DNA of 64,000 nt from JAVEWJ01 sp034004605 (GTDB lineage Bacteria; Patescibacteriota; Gracilibacteria; UBA1369; LOWO2-01-FULL-3), in the NCBI GenBank assembly GCA_034004605.1, contig JAVEWJ010000001.1, positions 372,001 to 436,000 on the forward strand. Reading direction: 5' to 3'. This document shows, piece after piece, positions 58,241 to 64,000 of this stretch. Position numbers and translations under genes: made by a program. Position 1 is the first letter of the stretch; every line of letters starts with the position of its first letter. The notes under the pieces were generated by a model. It had not been told where the DNA came from. It ran no database searches and was given only the letters and a program-made list of their open reading frames with translations.

Positions 58241-60283
58241 TTACTTGGTAAGTTCTTTAAGCATTGAAAGAAGTTCGTTTTCCACCTTTTCAATATCCGT
58301 CTCAATCTCTTCCAATGCTCTTGGTGGTTCGTATTGATAAAAGTATCTGGTAACAGGGATTTCGTAACCCACACGACCGACCAAACCGTCTTTGTGGTCT
58401 TTTTTGCTTTCATCAATCCATGCGTCGGGCGCATAAGGTTTCACTTCTTTTTCAAAGTATTCGTAAATATCCTGTCCGTAAGGTACATTTTCCGTATCTC
58501 TCAAGTCTGTGTCTGATTCCGGATTACCTTTGCTGTCTGTACAAATATCGGCTTCCTCATCTCGTTCCGATAATCCCGCAAGTACTGCCTTTTTAAGGGA
58601 GGCAGGGAGTTTCAGGTCTGCGTCTTTGAATTTCTTATCAAAAACATCTAAAAATTCTTCACGATTCTTGTAGAGTTTGTCATCAAAACTTTTGAGAATT
58701 TCGATAATCTTATTTTGCATGAGTTCTCCTTCTTCAATTTCTAAAAGGGCTTTGTCTCCCTTCTTTTTGCTCATCGAAAGACCGGCGAAGGTTGATTGCT
58801 CCTTTACCTGCTCGATTCGTTCATCAGTTACCTGAAAGTTGAGACGAAGAGGTCTTTCAATGGTTATTTGCCTGAAAGCAAAATCAGTTGTTTTGAAAAT
58901 CTTTGAATACTTGGTGTTCTTAAACTCTTCATAGAGTTTTGAGATATGCTCTCGGTCTTCGTCAGAGATTTCATGGCGTTTGTTTCCGAGGCTCTTTCGC
59001 ATTTTCTTAAAAAAGGTTCGTGCGTCAATAAGCTGAACTTCACCTTTTCGCTCTTCTTCCTTACGGTTGCTTAAAATCCAAACATAAGTTGAAATGCCGG
59101 TATTGTAAAAAAGCTGGTCTGGTAAAGCGATAATTGCTTCCAGCCAATCGTTTTCCAGTATCCATCTACGTATTTCACTTTCTCCGCTTCCTGCGTCGCC
59201 TGTAAAGAGAGGAGATCCATTGAAAACAATAGCAATACGACTTCCACCGTCCGCCTTGTTTCGCATTTTCGAAATCATGTGTTGCAAAAAGAGAAGCTGT
59301 CCGTCTGAACTTCTAGGCGTTCCAGCACCGAATCTTCCGGCAAAACCTCGCTCCGCTTCTCGGTCTACTTCTTCCTTATCCTTTTTCCAATCTACCCCGA
59401 ACGGCGGGTTGCATAGCTGGTAGTCATACTTCAATTCTCTAAATTGGTCATTGGAAAGTGTGCTGGCTTTAGAATGGTCTTTTTCTCCGCCTTTTATTTT
59501 ATCGGCATCTTCTCCTTTGATAAGCATGTCGGCTTTTGCGATAGCGTAAGTGACTGGATTTAGCTCTTGCCCATACAAATAGATGTTTGCTTTCTCATTG
59601 ATATTGTTTTGAATGAACTTTTTAGAAACACTAAGCATACCACCTGTACCGCATGCAGGGTCGTAAATGGTTTTGATAGCGTGTTCTTTGGAAAGGGTCT
59701 TCTTATCAGGGGTGTAGAGAATCTGTACCATCATTTGAATCACTTCTCTTGGTGTGTAGTGTTCTCCCGCTGTTTCGTTGGATTGTTCTGAGAATTTCCT
59801 AAGAAGCTCTTCGAAGAGATATCCCATTTCATGATTACTGACTGTATCGGGGTGTAGGTCTACTTTGTTGAACTCTTTTATGATGAGGTAAAGCAAATTA
59901 CCACCCTCCAATCTTGAAAGATGTTTTTCGAAATCAAATTTCTCAATGATTTGTTTTACATTATCGCTAAAACCATTGATGTAGTTTCGTAAATTCTTGG
60001 CAATGTCCTTTTGGTCGTCTAGGAGTTTGAAAAAGTCATAAGGTGAAACATTGTAAAAACCCGTTTTGGTAATATCCTTCAAAATAGGGTCAACACTAAC
60101 CTTGCCTTGAAACTGGTTGTAGTGTTTAAGAACTTCACCTTTACTATCGGATAAAACCGAATCCAGACGTTTTAGTACCGTAAGAGGCAAAATAACATCT
60201 TGATATTCGTGTTGTTTCCAGCTTCCTCGGAGAAGTTCTGCGATGTTCCAGATAAGGCTGGCTTTTGATTGAAAATTGTTCAT
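58241..60283 (-). CDS. hsdM: Type I restriction enzyme methylase subunit
   Basis: HsdM methylates adenine N6 in the target. The 680-residue protein has the SAM motif DPACGTGG (208-215) and the catalytic NPPF (291-294), with an N-terminal helical domain (WNIAELLRGSWKQHEYQDVI). It is longer than typical HsdM (about 500-550) because of a C-terminal helical region that may contact DNA or HsdR. It starts two bases after the XRE gene. Confidence 0.95.
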   Translation of the reverse strand: MNNFQSKASLIWNIAELLRGSWKQHEYQDVILPLTVLKRLDSVLSDSKGEVLKHYNQFQGKVSVDPILKDITKTGFYNVSPYDFFKLLDDQKDIAKNLRNYINGFSDNVKQIIEKFDFEKHLSRLEGGNLLYLIIKEFNKVDLHPDTVSNHEMGYLFEELLRKFSEQSNETAGEHYTPREVIQMMVQILYTPDKKTLSKEHAIKTIYDPACGTGGMLSVSKKFIQNNINEKANIYLYGQELNPVTYAIAKADMLIKGEDADKIKGGEKDHSKASTLSNDQFRELKYDYQLCNPPFGVDWKKDKEEVDREAERGFAGRFGAGTPRSSDGQLLFLQHMISKMRNKADGGSRIAIVFNGSPLFTGDAGSGESEIRRWILENDWLEAIIALPDQLFYNTGISTYVWILSNRKEEERKGEVQLIDARTFFKKMRKSLGNKRHEISDEDREHISKLYEEFKNTKYSKIFKTTDFAFRQITIERPLRLNFQVTDERIEQVKEQSTFAGLSMSKKKGDKALLEIEEGELMQNKIIEILKSFDDKLYKNREEFLDVFDKKFKDADLKLPASLKKAVLAGLSERDEEADICTDSKGNPESDTDLRDTENVPYGQDIYEYFEKEVKPYAPDAWIDESKKDHKDGLVGRVGYEIPVTRYFYQYEPPRALEEIETDIEKVENELLSMLKELTK

Positions 60284-60285
60284 AA

Positions 60286-60495
60286 TTACTTAATTAAATT
60301 ATCTACGCCAACACCAAGGGCGTTAGCAATTTTGGTTAATGTATCTATTGTGGGATTTTCATTTGCGCCACTTTCAACAGTAACCACGGTATTTAAAGAA
60401 AGGTCTGCTAATTTTGAGAGGCGATCTTGCGAAATACCTTGCTCTGCTCGCAGTCGCTTCATATTTTTTCCAATGGTATTTTTAGAATTTGACAT
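60286..60495 (-). CDS. XRE-family regulator of the R-M operon
   Basis: A 69-residue HTH protein: MKRLRAEQGISQDRLSKLAD, then LSLNTVVTVESG and NPTIDTLTKIANALGVG. Such small XRE proteins act as controller (C) proteins in restriction loci. The gene overlaps nothing but sits 2 bases before hsdM and 46 bases after the fusion protein gene. Confidence 0.85.
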   Translation of the reverse strand: MSNSKNTIGKNMKRLRAEQGISQDRLSKLADLSLNTVVTVESGANENPTIDTLTKIANALGVGVDNLIK

Positions 60496-60541
60496 GATTT
60501 CTTATAAAAAATGGAAGGTCTAAAAGTGATAATATGTGTTG

Positions 60542-62206
60542 TTATTTAAAATGGCTTTTTATGTAATCAACTAATTTTGGTCCTTCGAGTTTGTCTGTAG
60601 CTGGATTTGTTCTTACATAAAAATCTTTGCCATACATATAAACTGGCTTTTGGGACTGATAACATTCAACTAATAAAACTTTTTTATTAGTTATTTCTAC
60701 TATTTCATAATTTATACGGTCAAAAAATTCTTCACCAATTGCAGTTTTAACTTTGTTTTTAAAGTGTAGTAAATATTTATCATCAGATTGATACGAATCG
60801 TTTTCAATACCATAGACTTCGCTATCATCAGTTACCCCTATTAAAAGTCTGCCTCCTTTATTGTTAAGGAAACCAACAATGTTTTTTAAGGAAGAGTCTT
60901 CAATAAATTTTTCTTTTTTTCCAGTTTTTACATCAGTAGAAAAAGTTTGTTTATATTCTATTGTTATGTTTTCTCCCTGGCGAATTAAGAAAAGAACTTT
61001 ATCTGATTTTGATAATTGGTTGAGAGCGTTTAGAGTATCTGTTAATTTCTCAATTATTGCTTTTGCGTTTTTAGGATTTAAGGAAAGATCTTTTTCTAAG
61101 ATATTCATTACATTAAAAACATTATCAAGTAGCTTATAACTTGATACTATTTCTTGTTGTATTTTTAAGGGTGGTAATGGAATCATGAGTTCTTGAAGGT
61201 CGCTTTTATTGATTCTTGGTATGAAAGTATTTGCCAATAAAGTTTTTAGTGATAATTGACCTAAATCAGATTTAAAATACTTTTCTAAATACTTTGAACT
61301 AGCAATATTTTCATCGATTTTTATTTGAAAAAAGTTTTGATGTTTTTTATCTAGTTTTTGTTTCTCACTAAAAACATTTAAATTTCCAATTTGTGGAATA
61401 TATAAATATTTCCCATTTTCTTCTTCAAATGATGTTTTTGTGGTACTTATCGAAAGAGAAATATCTTTTAAAAATTTTTTTTCAAATTCTTTATATTGAG
61501 ATTGTAGATTTTCAATTTTCTTATTGATTCTATAGTTAAAGAACCCTTTAAACTTTTTAGATTTAATAATTGCTCCTTCGCTTAAATTATTCGCATTCTT
61601 TTTATTTATGAAATTTTTATAAATATCTTCATCGTTTTCAGTTTCAGCTAAAGATGAAATAAATATCTCTTCATTATTATTCTGCCTTGTAAATACTGCG
61701 ATATTGGGTTGAAGAGATGTCAAAGGAGCTAAAATGTTTTGCGGAGTTTCAATTAGCGCAGAAAGAAAGAAATTCTTATTTTGTAGAATCTCTAGAAAAT
61801 CTTTACTTTTTGTATTTGTTCCAAAGCTTGGTTCAATGCCTACAAGTAAAATCCCATTATTTTCAAGATTTTGTAAAAGTTTATAAATCAACTCCCAATT
61901 TCCAGGTAACGCGCTATCAAATTCAGTATTATTTGTATTTTTTAGTCCAAACGGTAATTCTGCGATTATTAAATTGTATTTTTCACTGTCTTTATTTTGA
62001 AAGTACTCAAAGGTGTCTTTTTCATTTTTTACTTTCAAGCTACCAAAATCAAATAGACCAATAAAATCTTTTTCACCATTATGTCTTAAAACTCTTTCTG
62101 ACTCCTTTTTCCAAAAATTATTACCAATAAAAAGAGCCTTTTTTTGATTAGCTATGAAGTGTGATATGAATTTAGTTGTAATAGACTGCATATTTTGAGG
62201 GCTCAT
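60542..62206 (-). CDS. Methylase-like / HsdS-like / AlbA_2-like fusion protein
   Basis: A 554-residue protein with three parts. Residues 1-210 look like an N6-DNA-methylase domain: LIIAELPFG (79-87) stands where NPPF is expected, but no SAM motif I (DPACGTGG) is visible, so it is probably catalytically dead. Residues about 235-375 resemble an HsdS target-recognition domain with the closing IPLPPLKIQQEIV. Residues about 415-535 are AlbA_2/Schlafen-like (ITIEYKQTF, E417/K419; IVGFLNNKGGRLLIGVTDD). It is the first gene of the operon, behind a promoter. Role unknown; regulation of, or supplement to, the restriction complex is conjecture. Confidence 0.65.
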   Translation of the reverse strand: MSPQNMQSITTKFISHFIANQKKALFIGNNFWKKESERVLRHNGEKDFIGLFDFGSLKVKNEKDTFEYFQNKDSEKYNLIIAELPFGLKNTNNTEFDSALPGNWELIYKLLQNLENNGILLVGIEPSFGTNTKSKDFLEILQNKNFFLSALIETPQNILAPLTSLQPNIAVFTRQNNNEEIFISSLAETENDEDIYKNFINKKNANNLSEGAIIKSKKFKGFFNYRINKKIENLQSQYKEFEKKFLKDISLSISTTKTSFEEENGKYLYIPQIGNLNVFSEKQKLDKKHQNFFQIKIDENIASSKYLEKYFKSDLGQLSLKTLLANTFIPRINKSDLQELMIPLPPLKIQQEIVSSYKLLDNVFNVMNILEKDLSLNPKNAKAIIEKLTDTLNALNQLSKSDKVLFLIRQGENITIEYKQTFSTDVKTGKKEKFIEDSSLKNIVGFLNNKGGRLLIGVTDDSEVYGIENDSYQSDDKYLLHFKNKVKTAIGEEFFDRINYEIVEITNKKVLLVECYQSQKPVYMYGKDFYVRTNPATDKLEGPKLVDYIKSHFK

Positions 62207-62236
62207 TCAACCAATTTAATGTATAGGTTTGATTGT

Positions 62237-62265
62237 ATGGTACTACTTTGAATTTCCCCTGTCAA
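62237..62265 (-). promoter_or_regulatory. Promoter of the R-M operon
   Basis: On the minus strand TTGACA (62260-62265), 17 bases, TACCAT (62237-62242), with TACAAT slightly further on. The start codon at 62206 is about 30 bases downstream. It lies immediately beyond the serS terminator. Confidence 0.55.
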
Positions 62266-62298
62266 AAAGAGTGTTCTGTCGATAGGCGGAACACTCTT
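62264..62298 (-). terminator. Terminator after serS
   Basis: Arms AAGAGTGTTC and GAACACTCTT around a 12-base loop, with a T5 tail on the minus strand. The roughly 230 bases from here to serS hold no gene. Confidence 0.8.
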
Positions 62299-62496
62299 AA
62301 AATCCCTTCATAAATTAAATCTGTTCCAGAGCGGGGCGAGCCGCCGATGAGGTAGAGAATGGGAGGAATTTTTTTAGAATACTTTTTGGGGTATGTTGGA
62401 ATGATAGTTTTTTCAGGTGGGTAGTAATACTAACCACTTGACTGTTTTTTTGTTTGCATGGAAAAGTCGGGATTTCCGATTTTTCTGTTTTTCGAT

Positions 62497-62525
62497 ACAG
62501 TGTGCTCCGCTTCGCTTCGCCCAGT
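62497..62525. repeat. 29-base repeat beside the serS stop
   Basis: ACAGTGTGCTCCG...TTCGCCCAGT is the same length as, and about 24 of 29 bases identical to, the second unit at 39873-39901. It lies two bases from the serS stop codon (62528-62530). Confidence 0.6.
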
Positions 62526-62527
62526 TT

Positions 62528-63802
62528 TTACTGCTTCTTCTCGATTTTGCTCACTCCGCCCATGTAAGGCCGAAGGACTTCTGGGATTGTTACGGTGCCG
62601 TCTTCGTTTTGGTAGTTTTCGAGGATGGCGACGATGGCTCGTGGAAGGGCGATGGCGGTGCCGTTTAGGGTGTGAACATAGGCTTTGCCTCCGTTTTCAT
62701 CTTTGAAGCGCATTTTGCCGCGTCGGGCTTGGAAGTCTGTGCAGTTTGAGCAGGATGTGACTTCTCTGTATTTTTCTTGTGTTGGGATCCAGGCTTCGAG
62801 ATCGTATTTTTTGGCTGCGGGTACTCCCATGTCTCCGGTACACATCAAGATTTTTTGGTAGGGGAGGCCAAGGTCACTGAAGATTTCTTCTTCCACGCTC
62901 ACCATGAATTCGTGTTCTTCTTCGGATTTTTCAGGGTTTGTAAACGAGAACATTTCCACTTTGTTGAACTGATGAACACGGATTATTCCTGCTGTGTCTT
63001 TGCCGTATGAGCCGGCTTCTCGTCTGAAACAAGGCGAAAAACCGCAATATCTTTTCGGTAAATCGTAGTCGTTTAAAATTTCATCATAATGCAACATTGC
63101 GAGAGGTACTTCGGATGTGCCGATCAAATAGAGCTTGTCTTCGTCCGCGTTTACTTCGTAGATTTCGTTTTTATCCGCAGGGAAAAAGCCCGTGGCGTAC
63201 ATTGCAGGTTCTTTCACTAAAACCGGTGGAACTACCGCGCAGAAACCTTTTGAAGCGAGTTTTTGCATCACAAATTGAATGAGGGCGAGTTCGAGAAGCG
63301 CGCCTTCGTTTTTTAAATAATAGAATCTTGCGCCGGACATTCTTGCGGCTCTGTCGAGGTCGATAATATCAAGCTCTTTGCCAAGTGTGATGTGGTCCTT
63401 TGGTGTAAATGAAAATGATTTCGGTTCGCTGAATTTTTTCACGATTTGATTTTCGGATTCGTCTTTTCCAACTGGGGTGGAATCAAGTGTTGGGTTTGGA
63501 ACTTTTGATGCAAGGGCGTCGATTTCAGCTTCGAGTGGTGCGATTTTTTCTTCGAGGGCTTTGGATTTTTCTTTAAGTGCGCTCATTTCTTTGAGAAGGG
63601 TCGCTTTTTCTTCGGGGCTTGCCTTCGCAATATTTTGAGATGAACTGTTTTGAGTGGCTTTGATTTGTTCGATTTCACGGTTTATAACTTTCCATTCTTC
63701 GTAAAGGCTCACGATTTTGTCCACATCGCAGGGAATGTTTTTATTTTTTGCCCCTGTTTTCACTCTTTCGGGATTCTCAATGATGAATTTTATATCTTGC
63801 AT
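62528..63802 (-). CDS. serS: Seryl-tRNA synthetase
   Basis: Charges tRNA-Ser. I chose the ATG at 63800-63802 (MQDIKFIIENPERVKTGAKN) because the family starts there; a further upstream Met would add 20 unrelated residues. The 424-residue protein has the long coiled-coil arm at about residues 30-105, then the class II core with motif 2 (GFSPCFRREAGSYGKDTAG) and motif 3 (HTLNGTAIALPRAIVAILEN). It is downstream of efp, separated by a terminator. Confidence 0.96.
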   Translation of the reverse strand: MQDIKFIIENPERVKTGAKNKNIPCDVDKIVSLYEEWKVINREIEQIKATQNSSSQNIAKASPEEKATLLKEMSALKEKSKALEEKIAPLEAEIDALASKVPNPTLDSTPVGKDESENQIVKKFSEPKSFSFTPKDHITLGKELDIIDLDRAARMSGARFYYLKNEGALLELALIQFVMQKLASKGFCAVVPPVLVKEPAMYATGFFPADKNEIYEVNADEDKLYLIGTSEVPLAMLHYDEILNDYDLPKRYCGFSPCFRREAGSYGKDTAGIIRVHQFNKVEMFSFTNPEKSEEEHEFMVSVEEEIFSDLGLPYQKILMCTGDMGVPAAKKYDLEAWIPTQEKYREVTSCSNCTDFQARRGKMRFKDENGGKAYVHTLNGTAIALPRAIVAILENYQNEDGTVTIPEVLRPYMGGVSKIEKKQ

Positions 63803-63838
63803 GGTTTTAATTTTTAATTTTGGAATTTTAAGCGTGAA

Positions 63839-63865
63839 AAAATGCACCTTTGGCGGGTGCATTTT
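63839..63865. terminator. Terminator between efp and serS
   Basis: Arms AAAATGCACC and GGTGCATTTT around a seven-base loop, with a T-run on the minus strand and a weaker one on the plus strand. It ends efp. Confidence 0.8.
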
Positions 63866-63870
63866 CGTTT

Positions 63871-64000
63871 TTAGTTTGCTTTTGATACATACGAACCGTC
63901 TTCCGTGTTTACCTTCACCATGTCTCCTTCTTTGATGAAGAGTGGCGCTTTGATCATAACTCCGTTTTCGAGCTTTACATCTTTCGTACCACCTGTGGCG
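63871..64000 (-). CDS. efp: Elongation factor P, C-terminal part (cut by window edge)
   Basis: The last 42 residues of EF-P: ATGGTKDVKLENGVMIKAPL followed by FIKEGDMVKVNTEDGSYVSK and AN. The C-terminal OB domain signature (PLFIKEGDMVKV) is clear. EF-P helps ribosomes through polyproline stretches. The rest lies beyond base 64000. Confidence 0.9.
   Translation of the reverse strand, partial: ATGGTKDVKLENGVMIKAPLFIKEGDMVKVNTEDGSYVSKAN

Noticed and set aside
1..64000. Genetic code 25 (UGA as glycine), as in Gracilibacteria
   Set aside because: All long native frames (rpoB, rpoC, fusA, secY) are complete without in-frame TGA, so the standard code fits.

Overview
The window looks like a chromosomal segment of a Patescibacteria/CPR bacterium. 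It is AT-rich. A near-complete S10-spc-alpha ribosomal cluster is present, but rpmD (L30) is missing between rpsE and rplO, as is usual in CPR. Nearly every gene lies on the minus strand. Two habits of expression stand out. Native genes start without a recognisable Shine-Dalgarno sequence (starts sit in A/T-rich runs), and native genes stop with TAA or rarely TAG; the only TGA stop I found is in the imported hsdS. Reading frames of more than 1,200 codons are intact with the standard code, so UGA is not being read as glycine here as it is in Gracilibacteria/Absconditabacteria. Placement below CPR is not attempted.

Layout (coordinates rise left to right, most transcription runs right to left). 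1-1.35 kb: 5' part of a P-type cation ATPase. 1.4-5.6 kb: alpha-type operon (infA, rpmJ, rpsM, rpsK, rpsD, rpoA, rplQ, rplM, rpsI) with its own promoter and terminator. 5.7-17.3 kb: map, adk, secY and the spc/S10 genes. 17.3-18.27 kb: a block of palindromic repeats that separates rplC from rpsJ; rplC has its own promoter. 18.3-22.2 kb: rpsJ, a structured tuf-rpsJ leader, tuf, fusA. 22.3-26.3 kb: htpX, lemA, a tiny membrane peptide, a SMEK-like protein and a membrane-anchored protein, preceded by a promoter and a CIRCE-like HrcA operator. 26.4-27.3 kb: rpsG, rpsL. 27.4-27.8 kb: a second palindromic repeat block. 27.9-36.4 kb: rpoC, ssb, rpoB, with a lysine-rich N-terminal extension on RpoB.

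36.4-42.7 kb holds lineage-specific genes: two small proteins sharing an N-terminus, an exported trypsin-like protease, a MacB/LolD-type ABC exporter, a TIM-barrel isomerase, and a RelE-like toxin with a Panacea-domain antitoxin. 43.0-43.9 kb is a GC-rich island on the plus strand: one unfamiliar 208-residue protein, flanked by RNA hairpins and followed by a sequence that satisfies every conserved position of a type III hammerhead ribozyme. 44.0-50.7 kb is a cassette bounded by two direct copies of a damaged DUF218/YdcF gene. It carries an alanyl-tRNA-synthetase-like protein, an NMT1/THI5-type ABC importer and an MccF-like carboxypeptidase; I suggest it protects against an aminoacyl-nucleotide antibiotic.

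50.7-62.2 kb is a tightly packed type I restriction-modification operon (hsdM, hsdS, hsdR) extended by an XRE regulator, an OLD-type ATPase/TOPRIM nuclease, a NucS/DUF91-like nuclease, a broken PD-(D/E)XK remnant and a fusion of methylase-like, HsdS-like and AlbA_2-like parts. 62.5-64 kb: serS and the 3' end of efp. The most unusual points are the hammerhead island, the aaRS-like/MccF cassette, the HrcA-type control of the SMEK module, and palindromic repeats whose arms differ between copies yet remain self-complementary. No tRNA, rRNA or CRISPR array was recognised.
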